Shown here piece after piece: positions 36,201 to 44,801 of a DNA stretch of 64,000 nucleotides. The notes below the pieces were generated by a model. It saw nothing but the letters and a program-made list of their open reading frames with translations. It was not told where the DNA came from and did not search any database. The DNA is from Neorhizobium huautlense (GTDB lineage: Bacteria; Pseudomonadota; Alphaproteobacteria; Rhizobiales; Rhizobiaceae), in assembly GCF_030811685.1 (NCBI RefSeq), contig NZ_JAUSRF010000012.1:124001-188000 (forward strand), given 5' to 3'. Position 1 is the stretch's first letter. Each line of letters opens with the position of its first letter. Made by a program: the position numbers and the translations under genes.

Positions 36201-36536
36201 GATGGCGTCCTTAGTGTCCTGAACGGCTTCGGCCGTGGGTTTTTCGATGCGGAACAGCACGGTTGTCGTGGACTGGCCATCGACCACCGTCGACTGGATT
36301 TCATCGATACCGCTGATCGAGGCGACGGCATCCTCGACCTCCTTGGTCACCTGCATTTCCAGCTCGGCCGGGGCCGCGCCATTCTGGATGACGGTGATCG
36401 ACACGACCGGAACGTCGATATTGGGAAAACGGGTGATCGGCAGCGTATAAAACGACTGGATGCCGACGAACATCAGGAGCACGAAGCCGAGGATCGGCGC
36501 GATCGGATTGCGGATCGACCAGGCGGAGAAGTTCAT
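33210..36536 (-). CDS. RND efflux pump inner-membrane transporter (HAE1 type)
   Basis: A 1108-residue AcrB/MexB-like permease starting MNFSAWSIRNPIAPILGFVL. The twelve-helix RND architecture is visible with two large periplasmic loops and the proton-relay helix containing LATGILVDDAIVEVENIARH. The cytoplasmic tail after about residue 1035 is long and ends in charged, Ala/Glu-rich sequence. It exports drugs or metabolites with the upstream adaptor; no outer-membrane channel gene is adjacent, so a shared TolC is likely. Confidence 0.95.
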   Translation of the reverse strand: MNFSAWSIRNPIAPILGFVLLMFVGIQSFYTLPITRFPNIDVPVVSITVIQNGAAPAELEMQVTKEVEDAVASISGIDEIQSTVVDGQSTTTVLFRIEKPTAEAVQDTKDAIDRIRSDLPADVEEPVVTKVDVEGQAIQTFAVSSPNMTLEELSWFVDDTVKRALQGQAGVGRIDRYGGSDREVQVMLEPGRLDAYGITAAEVNEQLRGTNVDLGSGRGQIGGNEQAIRTLGDARNVAELSNTTITLPTGNFVKLSQLGKVTDTYAEQKSFSRFNGNPAVTFAVFRAKGASEVSVAETVAESLDQVRSAHPDVAIQMVDDSVYFTYGNYESALHTLVEGSILAVIVVFLFLRNWRATLIAAVALPLSAVPTFWIMDVMGFSLNLVSFLALTLATGILVDDAIVEVENIARHIKMGKTPYRAALEAADEIGLAVIATSFTIIAVFVPVSFMPGIPGQYFIQFGLTVAFSVFFSLLVARLITPLMAAYLMRAEDAMDDHHDNDGKLMRAYSKVVSGTTHKWYWRYATLLGAIGFLIASMALLAQVPGSFMPPEDSSRVVLSVELPPNATLEETDETSAQIYNAVKDLDGVESVFVLGGASPKGDLELRRATIRVILGNMDHSLWKTIVNKGFGNIPLIGPYLPKVTDHGRTRPQWDIEKELFEKVRSIPDVRISKINDRAERELTFNFLSDNNDELNEAVALLESNLRASPILANVSQDGALPRPELQIRPRKDEAARLGVTPQQIAQTVRVATIGDIDAALTKISLDDRQIPIRVQTSLDTRRDLERIRSLKIKTASGATVPLFSVADIDYAEGPSSIKRNARSRVVAIGSDVPQGTALETSTAEFKRIVDETKLPPSVKLAESGDAKVQNEMLAGFANAMLLGLLLVLVVLILLFKDVIQPFTILFSLPLAIGGVAVALIITQNALSMPVLIGILMLMGIVTKNAILLVDFAIEMKHAGMNRVNAMVEAGRKRARPIIMTSIAMSAGMLPSAMGVGEGGSFRAPMAIAVIGGIIVSTVLSLLVVPAFFLIMDDLSRLLGRLFGRMVGKKDEEELPMSEEALSKAAREQAAAVVALEERIARMEREKSTDRSPGSSGTNVLRLPPQAAE

Positions 36537-36547
36537 GGAGAAATCCC

Positions 36548-37765
36548 TCAGTTCGACGCTTGATTCTGCGCTTCGGTATTCCGGGCCTCGACGGGGGCAA
36601 TGCGATCGCCGTCACGCACGAAGGCGCCGGCCTTGGCCACCACCTTGTCGCCGGCATTCAGGCCGCTGACGATTTCGACAAAACCGGAATCCTGGATGCC
36701 GGTCTCGATCTTCGCCTGCCGGACGACATCGCCTTCGTTCGTCCGGGCGACCTTGCGGGCCACGGAACCATCGCGGCCACTGGTGACCGCCGATTGCGGC
36801 AGCGCCAGCGCGGTCTTTTGCGCAACGATCACTTCGGCGCTGGCATACATGCCGGCGCGTGCGGTGCTGGTGGCATCGACAACGATATGGACGGCACCCA
36901 GACGGGTAGAGGCATCCACCGTCGGGGATACGAGACGCACGACGCCTTCGATCCCGTTGCGATTGCCGGCCACGCGGATCGTCGCCTTCTGATCCCGCTT
37001 GATCTTGCCGATTTCGCTCTCGGCCAGATCGGCAACCAGTTCGATGGCGCCGTCACGAATGACGTTGAACAGCGGTTCGCCACTGCCGGCGGCAATGGCG
37101 CCGACCTTGGCATTCTTGACCGATACGACACCGGCGACCGGTGATTTCACCTCGGTACGGGCCAGTTTCAGATCGATATCGGCGATCTGCGCATCCACCA
37201 CCTTGATATCGGCTTCGGCGACGCCAACGGCCTGCTGGGCGGCCTTCAGCCTGGCATCGGCGACTTCGGCCTGCGCCTCGGCCTGCTCGACCTGCGACAC
37301 GGAACTGGTGCCGTTCTGACCGAGACGTTTGGTGCGGTCACGCTGGCGGATCGCATCGTCGTAACTGGCCTGGGCTTCGACGACTTGTGCCTTCGATTGC
37401 GCAAGTCCGGCCTCGGCCTTGGCCTTGTTGGCCTGATACTGGCTTTTCTGCAGAACCAGCGCATCGCCATCGAGCACGGCCAGCACGCTACCTGCCTCGA
37501 CGCGGTCGCCGACATCGACATTGAGCGTCTTGATCGGCAGGCCATCGACCAGCGGCTGGACGAGGATTTCATCGATCGGACGGATGGTGCCGGTGGCGAT
37601 CACGCGGTCCGTCAGCGGCCGTTCTGCGACCGATGTCACGACGATCGCCGGCAATTTCGGCGCGGGTTTCGGCTGCTGTTCCTGTGCCAACAGGGGATGG
37701 GAAAAACCGGAAACGATCGCGAAAATGGCGATGGCGGGCAGACGATGAAAACGGCGTCGGGACAT
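36548..37765 (-). CDS. RND efflux periplasmic adaptor (membrane fusion protein)
   Basis: A 405-residue MFP with signal peptide (LPAIAIFAIVSGFSHPLLAQ), a biotinyl-lipoyl-like first part (GTIRPIDEILVQPLVDG), a long alpha hairpin (about 95-210) and beta-barrel parts. The ATG at 37765 (MSRRRFHRL) has AAGAG upstream; longer readings extend over the promoter. It is 11 bp before the RND gene and forms the pump with it. Confidence 0.92.
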   Translation of the reverse strand: MSRRRFHRLPAIAIFAIVSGFSHPLLAQEQQPKPAPKLPAIVVTSVAERPLTDRVIATGTIRPIDEILVQPLVDGLPIKTLNVDVGDRVEAGSVLAVLDGDALVLQKSQYQANKAKAEAGLAQSKAQVVEAQASYDDAIRQRDRTKRLGQNGTSSVSQVEQAEAQAEVADARLKAAQQAVGVAEADIKVVDAQIADIDLKLARTEVKSPVAGVVSVKNAKVGAIAAGSGEPLFNVIRDGAIELVADLAESEIGKIKRDQKATIRVAGNRNGIEGVVRLVSPTVDASTRLGAVHIVVDATSTARAGMYASAEVIVAQKTALALPQSAVTSGRDGSVARKVARTNEGDVVRQAKIETGIQDSGFVEIVSGLNAGDKVVAKAGAFVRDGDRIAPVEARNTEAQNQASN

Positions 37766-37967
37766 ACGGACTCTTTCAATGAATGAGGGAGAGATCCTAT
37801 CGTTGCCGATCAGGATGCGCCTCCCAACGCAACGTCGCCAGTCACGTGTGTATCGGGCTTGAGGAATACAAGGGCCGGTTTCACACATGCGTGAACCTAG
37901 CGCTTCGGGCGGTCTAAATCAATCAGAGCGACGTAACGTCTGCGTTGTAGTTTCTTTGCAAATGATA

Positions 37968-37998
37968 ACAGCGGGCATCCTTCGGATACCCGCTGTTC
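37968..37998 (-). terminator. Hairpin terminator downstream of the pyrimidine transporter binding protein
   Basis: A 14-bp stem with one mismatch (AACAGCGGGCATCC with GGATACCCGCTGTT) and a TTC loop. On the minus strand it is followed by ATCATTTGC, a weak T-rich tail, 37 bp after the stop of the gene at 38036. The rest of the 37766-38035 gap shows no gene. Confidence 0.6.
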
Positions 37999-38035
37999 GT
38001 GAAATAGATGATAATATATCCTGTTTGTGCGACGC

Positions 38036-39004
38036 TTATTTGGCGGCCGTCGTGATGTCGGCCGTATAGGCGCCTTCCGGCTGTTTGGTGATGATCTTCT
38101 GGTCGAGCAGCGCCTTCACCGTGCGGTCATAGGTCGTCGTGTCGAGCACACCCGTGCCGGTGCCGATCAGCTTTGCGACTTCGCCCATCATGCGTTTCTG
38201 GTGGTTTTCGTCCTGCCCGCCATTGTCCATGACGATCTCGGCCGCTTCATCCGGATTGTCGATGGCGTATTTCCAGCCCTTCATCGAGGCGCGGACGAAT
38301 TTCACCATGTTCGCCTTGAACTTTTCGTCCTTCAGCTTGTCTTCCATGGCGTAAAGACCGTCTTCGAGAAGGTCGTTGCCCATCTCGGTATAGTTGAAGA
38401 CGGTCAGGTCTTCCGGCTTGAAACCGGCATCGATCGCCTGCCAATATTCGTTATAGGTCATCACCGAAATGCAATCGGCCTGCTTCTGCACGAGCGGCTG
38501 AACGTCGAAACTCTGCTTGAGAACGGTGACGCCATCGGCGCCGCCTTCGGTTTTCAGACCGAGTTTGTTCATCCAGGCGAAGAACGGATATTCGTTGCCG
38601 AAGAACCAGACGCCGAGCGTGTGGCCCTTGAAATCGGCTTCCGTCTTCACCGGTCCGTCCTTGGAGCAAATCAGCTGCAGGCCGGATTTCTGGAAGGGTT
38701 GGGCGATGTTGACGAGGGGCACGCCCTTTTCGCGCGCCACCAATGCGCCACCCATCCAGGCCACCACGACATCGGCGCCACCACCGGCAATCACCTGTTC
38801 CGGCGCAATGTCGGGACCGCCGGGCTTGATGGTGACGTCGAGGCCTTCCTCCTCGTAAAAACCCTTGTCCTTGGCGACGTAATATCCACCGAACTGGCCC
38901 TGGGTTACCCATTTCAATTGCAGGGTCAACGGATCGGCGGCGCTGGCCTGGGCTGCGGCGAGCGACATGGTGCCGGCCATCAATGCGAAAAGAAGTGTTT
39001 TCAT
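38036..39004 (-). CDS. ThiY/NMT1-family ABC substrate-binding protein (pyrimidine-type)
   Basis: A 322-residue periplasmic binding protein with signal peptide (cleavage near ASA-ADP). The mature start LTLQLKWVTQGQFGGYYVAKDKGFYEEEGLDV is typical of ThiY/NMT1 pyrimidine-precursor binding proteins (quoted piecewise: LKWVTQGQFGGYYVA). With HydA and the amidohydrolase nearby it probably binds a pyrimidine, hydantoin or related ring. It is the last gene of the minus-strand cluster. Confidence 0.88.
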   Translation of the reverse strand: MKTLLFALMAGTMSLAAAQASAADPLTLQLKWVTQGQFGGYYVAKDKGFYEEEGLDVTIKPGGPDIAPEQVIAGGGADVVVAWMGGALVAREKGVPLVNIAQPFQKSGLQLICSKDGPVKTEADFKGHTLGVWFFGNEYPFFAWMNKLGLKTEGGADGVTVLKQSFDVQPLVQKQADCISVMTYNEYWQAIDAGFKPEDLTVFNYTEMGNDLLEDGLYAMEDKLKDEKFKANMVKFVRASMKGWKYAIDNPDEAAEIVMDNGGQDENHQKRMMGEVAKLIGTGTGVLDTTTYDRTVKALLDQKIITKQPEGAYTADITTAAK

Positions 39005-39087
39005 CTGTGGTTCCTTGTTCCTCTGAGGTTGGTGCTTTGGTTATTGGCCCGTCCTTCTGCGGGACGGGTATGCTTTTGCGTTCAGCC

Positions 39088-40209
39088 TCAGCGGCTGGAC
39101 GGGTGCCAGAAGGTGACGGCGCGCTCGGCAAGCGCGATTAGGCCGTAAAACAGCGAGCCGGCGACGGCAGCGGTTGCGATTTCCGCCCAGACCATGTCGA
39201 CATTCATGCGGCCGATCTCGGTCGACATGCGAAAACCCATGCCGACGATCGGCGTGCCGAAAAATTCGGCGACGATTGCGCCGATCAGCGCCAGCGTGGA
39301 GTTGATCTTCAGCGCATTGAAGATGAACGGCATGGCGGCGGGCAGGCGCAGTTTCGTGAGTGTCTGGCTGTAATCGGACGCGTAGGTGCGCATCAGGTCA
39401 CGCTCCATCGTGCCGGTTGCGGAGAGGCCGGCCACGGTGTTCACCAGCATCGGAAAGAAGGTCATGACGGTGACGACGGCTGCTTTCGACTGCCAGTCGA
39501 AACCGAACCACATGACCATGATCGGTGCGACGCCGATGATCGGCAGCGCCGACATGAGATTGCCGATCGGCATCAGGCCACGGCGCAGGAAATCCACGCG
39601 GTCGGCCAGGATGGCGACAACGAAGCCAGAGGTGCAGCCGATGACGTAACCGGCGAACACGGCCTTGAATATGGTCTGCTGCACATCGGCCCAGAGGATG
39701 GCGAGCGAGCCGGCTATGCGAATACCGATGGCCGATGGCGGCGGCAGGAGAATGAAGGGCACGCCGAAACCGCGCGTGACGACTTCCCACAGGATCAGGA
39801 TCCAGGCGCCAAAAATGGCCGGGATCAGCAGGCGCAAAAATGCCTTGAGAGATTTTTGGCGCGGCTCTTGCCGTGAGAATTCCGAGGCGCTTGCCCATGC
39901 CAGCAGCCATGATGCGGCCACCAGAATGAAAAAGGCGGCCGACATTTTTCCCTCGTTGCCGGCGAGGTTCAGTATCAGCGCAAGGGCGCAGAGATGCGCG
40001 CCGAGAAACAGAATGGTTCCGCGCAGGGCCGGCCCGCTGGCTTCGAAAGCCTGCAAGAGAAGCGTGGTGACGACGATGCCGGCGGCGATCATCATGCCGT
40101 GGCCGGAGGGACCGGTGGCATCGGGCAGCGTGAGTGGCAGATGCGTGAGGGCGGCGACGGCAAGAAGACTTGCGGCAAGGGAATGCCAGTTGCGGATCAC
40201 GCGCCTCAT
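39088..40209 (-). CDS. ABC transporter permease (pyrimidine-type), extended N terminus
   Basis: A 373-residue permease. The C-terminal 240 residues are a standard SsuC/ThiX permease with the EAA-like loop ASDYSQTLTKLRLPAAMPFIF. About 110 N-terminal residues add several further hydrophobic helices (starting MRRVIRNWHSLAASLLAVAA), unlike the simple six-helix relatives. It starts by ATGA overlap with the stop of the preceding permease. Confidence 0.88.
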   Translation of the reverse strand: MRRVIRNWHSLAASLLAVAALTHLPLTLPDATGPSGHGMMIAAGIVVTTLLLQAFEASGPALRGTILFLGAHLCALALILNLAGNEGKMSAAFFILVAASWLLAWASASEFSRQEPRQKSLKAFLRLLIPAIFGAWILILWEVVTRGFGVPFILLPPPSAIGIRIAGSLAILWADVQQTIFKAVFAGYVIGCTSGFVVAILADRVDFLRRGLMPIGNLMSALPIIGVAPIMVMWFGFDWQSKAAVVTVMTFFPMLVNTVAGLSATGTMERDLMRTYASDYSQTLTKLRLPAAMPFIFNALKINSTLALIGAIVAEFFGTPIVGMGFRMSTEIGRMNVDMVWAEIATAAVAGSLFYGLIALAERAVTFWHPSSR

Positions 40210-41102
40210 GCCGGCTTCCCTTCCGGTTTCGCGCCCATCATGCGATCCACCATTCGTGCCGCAAGGCCAACGAGCGTGACCAGCAGGGCTGCGAGAACCG
40301 AACCGGCGATGAGTGCTGCCCAGATATCGATCGTCTGGCTGTAATAGGCGCCGGCCAGCAGTTTCGATCCGATGCCGGCTGCCGCTCCTGTCGGCAGTTC
40401 GGCGACGATGGCGCCGACCAGGCTTGCGGCGATTGCCACTTTCATGGATGCAAACAGGAAGGGGATGGAAGCGGGCAGGCGCAGTTTGAGAAGCGTCTGG
40501 AGGGCGCCTGCATGATAGGTGCGTATCAGATCGAGATGGATGCGATCGGGCGAGCGTAGGCCCTTCACCATGCCGACCGTGACCGGGAAGAAGGACAGGT
40601 AGGTGGAAATCAGCGCTTTTGGCAGAAGCCCGGTGATGTTGATAGCACCGAGCACGACGATGACCATCGGCGCTATCGCCAGCACCGGCACGGTTTGCGA
40701 GGCGATGATCCACGGCATCAGGCTGCGGTCGAGCGTGGTGACATGCACGATGCCGATGGCAATCGCGATACCGAGAGCCGTGCCCATGGCAAAACCGAGC
40801 GCGGTGGAGGAGAGCGTGACCCAGGCGTGATAGAGAAGGCTGCGGTTGGAGGTAACTTTGCGTAAAAAGGTGTTTTCGAAGAGGTTTTGCGCCACCTGAT
40901 GCGGCGCCGGCAGGATCGGTTTCGGTTGTGCCATGGTTTTGGCGAGGAATTCGATCGGCGTCGATGTGACGTTGCCGCGGCGATCAAGGTCTCGCTGGAA
41001 GGAGGCGTTGAGGACGTAGGCGCCGACATACCACGCGGCGAGGATGGCGATGACGATGGTGAGGACGGGCAGGGCGTGGTGTCGGAAGTGATCACTCCTC
41101 AT
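40206..41102 (-). CDS. ABC transporter permease (pyrimidine-type)
   Basis: A 298-residue permease of the SsuC/ThiX type, with the loop TYHAGALQTLLKLRLPASIPFLFAS. The ATG at 41102 (MRSDHFRHH) has GCGGGG about 7 nt upstream; an ATG two codons earlier at 41108 is possible. It overlaps the ATPase gene upstream by about 11 bp, so translation is coupled. Two different permeases would form a heterodimer. Confidence 0.9.
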   Translation of the reverse strand: MRSDHFRHHALPVLTIVIAILAAWYVGAYVLNASFQRDLDRRGNVTSTPIEFLAKTMAQPKPILPAPHQVAQNLFENTFLRKVTSNRSLLYHAWVTLSSTALGFAMGTALGIAIAIGIVHVTTLDRSLMPWIIASQTVPVLAIAPMVIVVLGAINITGLLPKALISTYLSFFPVTVGMVKGLRSPDRIHLDLIRTYHAGALQTLLKLRLPASIPFLFASMKVAIAASLVGAIVAELPTGAAAGIGSKLLAGAYYSQTIDIWAALIAGSVLAALLVTLVGLAARMVDRMMGAKPEGKPA

Positions 41103-41910
41103 AACCATGCCCCGCTCGCAAACCTTCGCGCACCCGGTGGGCGATCTCCAGAAACTCCGGTGTTTCGCGGATCTCCAGCGGCCTTTCCTTCGGCAGTGTC
41201 GAATGGATGACATCCGTTACGCGGCCGGGGCGTGGCGACATGACCACGATCTTGGTCGAAAGATAGACCGCTTCCGGGATCGAATGCGTCACGAAGCAGA
41301 TCGTTTTTTGCGTGCGCGACCACAGGTCTAGAAGCTGCTCGTTCAGATGATCCCGCACGATCTCGTCGAGTGCGCCAAAAGGTTCGTCCATCAGGAGAAG
41401 ATCGGCATCGAAGGCGAGCGCGCGGGCGATCGAGGCGCGCTGCTGCATGCCGCCGGAGAGTTGCCACGGATATTTCTTGCCGAAACCGGACAGATTGACG
41501 AGATCGAGCACGCGGGCAATGCGCTCCTGCCGCTCGGAGGTCGAATAGTTCATGATCTCCAGCGGCAGGGCGATGTTTTTTTCGATCGTGCGCCATGGAT
41601 AAAGTGCTGCCGCCTGAAACACGTAGCCGTAGGAACGTGCCTTGCGTGCTTCTTCCGGTGTCATGCCGTTGACGGAAATCGTGCCCGAGGTCGGCTGTTC
41701 GAGATCGGCGATTACCCGCAGAAACGTTGTCTTGCCGCAGCCGGAAGGGCCGATGAAGGACACGAAATCCCCCTTGGCGATATCGAGATCGACATGGGAG
41801 AGGGCATGCACCGGGCCGTCATTGGTGTCGAATGTCAGGCCGAGATTTTGGGCGCTCACCACGGAATAGGGTTTTGCCGTGGCAGTGCTGATCTTTTTGC
41901 TCATCTGCAT
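41092..41910 (-). CDS. ABC transporter ATP-binding protein (SsuB/ThiZ type)
   Basis: A 272-residue ATPase with Walker A GPSGCGKTT, signature LSGGMQQRASIARAL, Walker B LLMDEPFGALD. The Q-loop region YVFQAAALYPWRT is typical of nitrate/taurine/pyrimidine-type importers. The start may be the ATG at 41910 or at 41904; the latter overlaps the preceding stop as ATGA. Confidence 0.92.
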   Translation of the reverse strand: MQMSKKISTATAKPYSVVSAQNLGLTFDTNDGPVHALSHVDLDIAKGDFVSFIGPSGCGKTTFLRVIADLEQPTSGTISVNGMTPEEARKARSYGYVFQAAALYPWRTIEKNIALPLEIMNYSTSERQERIARVLDLVNLSGFGKKYPWQLSGGMQQRASIARALAFDADLLLMDEPFGALDEIVRDHLNEQLLDLWSRTQKTICFVTHSIPEAVYLSTKIVVMSPRPGRVTDVIHSTLPKERPLEIRETPEFLEIAHRVREGLRAGHGYEE

Positions 41911-42266
41911 TTGGGAAGTGGTCCCCACTTGGTGCCGTCTCTGGCGGTGATCGTGTAGCCCATGGCCGATTTCGTCAGCGTCATGGTGTGGACCGGGCCG
42001 ATCTCTCCCTCGGCATCGCATTGCGCCTTGATGGTGAATCCGGTGCTGGTCTTGCTGGCGGTGCTCTTGAATTCGCAGAAGGAGGCGGCCGTCGTCACGC
42101 CTTCGTCGTTGAGCAGGAAGAAGACATCGGCACCGGAGGATTCTCCGGTGCTGGCGTAGGTGCAGCCTTCCTTGTTGCCGTAGGCTCCGTCGAGGAATTC
42201 CGCAGATTGCGCATTCGACGCACAGAGAATGACGGCCAGAAGGGTGAGGTGTTTGCGCATGGTCAT
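41901..42266 (-). CDS. Small exported hypothetical protein in the pyrimidine operon
   Basis: A 121-residue protein with a signal peptide (MTMRKHLTLLAVILCASNAQ, cleavage near QSA-EF) and four Cys in the mature part (GCTYAS, SFCEF, QCDAEG, PKCR), likely two disulfides. It is locked into the operon by ATGA overlap with hydA upstream and a 3-10 bp overlap with the ATPase downstream. No family recognised. A periplasmic partner of the transporter is a guess. Confidence 0.75.
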   Translation of the reverse strand: MTMRKHLTLLAVILCASNAQSAEFLDGAYGNKEGCTYASTGESSGADVFFLLNDEGVTTAASFCEFKSTASKTSTGFTIKAQCDAEGEIGPVHTMTLTKSAMGYTITARDGTKWGPLPKCR

Positions 42267-43717
42267 ACTCCGCTCGCCGGAATGCCGGATCGCTCCACCT
42301 TGGCCGGAGCCGTCAGTTCCTTCCAGGTGGACAAGGCCTTGGCCGTTGCGGGGAAGGGCGCGCGACTGACGAACTGGCCATCACCCTCATTCGAGCGGAT
42401 TTTCCCGTCGGCATAAACGATCTTGCCGCGCGATAGCGTGTAGCGCGGCAAGCCACTCACTGGCTGCCCCTCGAAAATATTGTAGTCGAGCGCCGATTGC
42501 TGGCCGTTGGCCGAGATCACCTTCGAGGCCTGCGGATCGAACACGACGAGATCTGCATCGGCACCGACGAGAATGGCACCCTTCTGCGGATAGATGTTGA
42601 GGATTTTGGCGATATTGGTGGAGGTGACGGCGACGAACTCGTTCATGGTGATGCGGCCGGTTGCCACGCCGTGGGTCCAGAGCATGGGCAGCCGGTCTTC
42701 CAGCCCGCCGGTGCCGTTGGGGATTTTGCGGAAATCGCCGATGCCGGTGCGTTTCTGCGCCGTGGTGAAGGCGCAATGGTCGGTCGCCACCACCTGCAAC
42801 GAACCGGCAGAGAGGCCTGCCCAGAGACTGTCCTGATGGCGTTTGTCACGGAACGGCGGCGACATGACGCGGCGGGCGGAATGGTCCCAGTCCTTGTTCG
42901 AATATTCGCTTTCGTCGAGCGTTAGATGCTGGATCAGCGGTTCGCCATAGACCCGCATGCCGGCCTGCCGGGCACGGCGGATCGCCTCATGCGCCTGTTC
43001 GCAGGATGTATGCACCACGTAGAGCGGCACTTTCGCCATGTCGGCGATGATGATGGCGCGGTTGGTGGCCTCACCCTCGACTTCGGCGGGCCTTGAATAG
43101 GCATGCGCTTCCGGGCCGTCAAGGCCTTCGTCCATTAGCTTTTGTTGAAGTGCTGCGACGATATCGCCGTTTTCCGCATGCACGAGTGGCAGCGCGCCCA
43201 GCTCGGAGCAGCGGGAAAACGAGGCGAACATTTCCTCGTCATTGACCATCAGCGAGCCCTTGTAGGCCATGAAGTGCTTGAACGAGTTGATGCCGTGGTT
43301 GCGCACCACTGCCTTCATTTCGTCAAACACCTGCTCGCCCCACCAAGTGATCGCCATATGGAAGGAATAGTCACAATGGGCGCGGCTTGCCTTATTGTCC
43401 CAGCGTTTTAGTGCGTCGAGCAGGGACTGGCCGGGTTCGGGCAGGCAGAAATCCACCACCATGGTCGTACCGCCGGCGATCGCGGCGCGGGTGCCGCTAT
43501 CGAAATCGTCGGCGGAATAGGTGCCCATGAAGGGCATTTCGAGATGCACATGCGGATCGATTCCGCCCGGCATGACGTAGCAGCCGGAGGCGTCGAGGAC
43601 GGTGTCGCCGGCAAGGTTGGGTCCGATCTCGATGATTTTCCCGGCATCGATTTTCACGTCGGCCTTGTAGGTCAGGTCGGCGGTGACGATGGTGCCACCT
43701 TTGATCACTGTGGTCAT
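42263..43717 (-). CDS. hydA: Dihydropyrimidinase (D-hydantoinase)
   Basis: A 484-residue cyclic amidohydrolase of canonical length. Metal ligands: GGIDPHVHLEMP, the carbamylated Lys in HFMAYKGSL, VHAENGD, VVHTSCEQA and VATDHCAF. It opens dihydropyrimidine or hydantoin rings to N-carbamoyl amino acids, the second step of reductive pyrimidine catabolism. The ATG at 43717 (MTTVIKGGTIV) follows GGAGGAG. The dihydropyrimidine dehydrogenase of step one is not in the window. Confidence 0.94.
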   Translation of the reverse strand: MTTVIKGGTIVTADLTYKADVKIDAGKIIEIGPNLAGDTVLDASGCYVMPGGIDPHVHLEMPFMGTYSADDFDSGTRAAIAGGTTMVVDFCLPEPGQSLLDALKRWDNKASRAHCDYSFHMAITWWGEQVFDEMKAVVRNHGINSFKHFMAYKGSLMVNDEEMFASFSRCSELGALPLVHAENGDIVAALQQKLMDEGLDGPEAHAYSRPAEVEGEATNRAIIIADMAKVPLYVVHTSCEQAHEAIRRARQAGMRVYGEPLIQHLTLDESEYSNKDWDHSARRVMSPPFRDKRHQDSLWAGLSAGSLQVVATDHCAFTTAQKRTGIGDFRKIPNGTGGLEDRLPMLWTHGVATGRITMNEFVAVTSTNIAKILNIYPQKGAILVGADADLVVFDPQASKVISANGQQSALDYNIFEGQPVSGLPRYTLSRGKIVYADGKIRSNEGDGQFVSRAPFPATAKALSTWKELTAPAKVERSGIPASGV

Positions 43718-43812
43718 GCATTCTCCTCCGGCAATGGGTTGCTGACGGACGTCAGCGATCATGCCCGCGCCTCTGGCGCGGGGGGCAGGTGAATTCAGGC
43801 ATGTTGGAATGG

Positions 43813-44037
43813 TCAGGCTTCGACGAGATCGAGGCGCTTTTCGATACGCAGGATGCGTTCGTCCATGCGGTCGAGACGATTGGAAATGACGGCATATTGG
43901 GCGGTAAGAATGCCGACCTGGCTTTCGACGATGCCGAGGCGGCTCTTGATGTCGCGCATGTCGTCGGAGAGCCTATCCACGGTTCCGCGGATCGCGCGCA
44001 GATGCTCGAGGACGAGATTTTCTGTTGCTGGCGACAT
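43813..44037 (-). CDS. Short coiled-coil protein, paralogue 1
   Basis: A 74-residue protein, almost wholly heptad-like (MSPATENLVLEHLRAIRGTV ... RLDRMDERILRIEKRLDL). Strong ribosome binding site AGGAGG before the ATG. Its first 17 residues are identical to the next gene, so the pair arose by tandem duplication. No membrane segment. Function unknown; dimeric adaptor-like proteins of this sort are common in rhizobia. Confidence 0.75.
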   Translation of the reverse strand: MSPATENLVLEHLRAIRGTVDRLSDDMRDIKSRLGIVESQVGILTAQYAVISNRLDRMDERILRIEKRLDLVEA

Positions 44038-44061
44038 GCAAAAACCTCCTCAGGCGGTGGC

Positions 44062-44265
44062 TCAGACTTCGATGAGGCCCAGTCGTTTTTCGACACGGTC
44101 GAGGCGCTCATCGATGCGATCGACACGCCGCGATATGCTCGCATATTGCTGCTCAAGAAAACCCAGCCGCGTTTTGACCTCGCGAAAATCTTCAGAATGC
44201 CTGTCCTGCGTCGCACGGATGGCGCGCAGATGTTCGAGAACGAGATTTTCAGTTGCTGGCGACAT
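44062..44265 (-). CDS. Short coiled-coil protein, paralogue 2
   Basis: A 67-residue protein beginning MSPATENLVLEHLRAIRAT, followed by a heptad repeat ending RLDRVEKRLGLIEV. The ATG at 44265 has GGAG upstream. It lies 24 bp before paralogue 1 on the same strand. One heptad block present in paralogue 1 (SQVGIL) is missing here, which explains the shorter length. Confidence 0.75.
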   Translation of the reverse strand: MSPATENLVLEHLRAIRATQDRHSEDFREVKTRLGFLEQQYASISRRVDRIDERLDRVEKRLGLIEV

Positions 44266-44336
44266 GTGAGCAGCTCCGCTGATCCATCGACTGCCGAATA
44301 TAGCGATGTGAGGCCCATTCCACAATCTCCGGTCTA

Positions 44337-44801
44337 TCAGGCGTGTTGCAGGTCTTTGGTCATGAACAGGCTGTGGGGATTGTCTTGGTAATCGGAAAAG
44401 GGGCCGCAGGTGCGATAGCCGAGGGACTGATAAAGGCCGACGGCTTCTGTGTTGAGCGGGCCTGTTTCGAGATAGAGACGGGCCACCGGGCGTGCGGCGG
44501 CCAGCTCTTCCAGCATCGCCATGATCCGGCGTCCCAGGCCATGGCCACGGGCATCGTCGCGCACAAAAATGCGCTTCATTTCGGCCGTGCCATCATCAAG
44601 CCATTTGATGCCGCCGCAGCCGGCTGCCCGGCCATCCAACCGCGCGACCACGAAGGCGATGTCGGGTTGGCAGAGCGCCTCGATATCGACGGCGAAATTT
44701 CCCTCGGGCGGGTAAAGCCCGGCCATGTAATCATCCGAAAGGGTGATCAGGGCCGCCACATCCGGCTGGTCTGGCCGTTCAACGACAATCGTCACGCTCA
44801 C
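44337..44801 (-). CDS. GNAT family N-acetyltransferase
   Basis: A 154-residue GNAT enzyme with the acetyl-CoA loop VRDDARGHGLGRRIMAMLEE (about 80-99), GGIKWLDDGTAEMKRIFV before it, and the C-terminal ETGPLNTEAVGLYQSLGY. Substrate unknown. Its start overlaps the stop of the amidohydrolase by 4 bp, so it is translated with it and may act on a product of that pathway. Confidence 0.92.
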   Translation of the reverse strand: MSVTIVVERPDQPDVAALITLSDDYMAGLYPPEGNFAVDIEALCQPDIAFVVARLDGRAAGCGGIKWLDDGTAEMKRIFVRDDARGHGLGRRIMAMLEELAAARPVARLYLETGPLNTEAVGLYQSLGYRTCGPFSDYQDNPHSLFMTKDLQHA

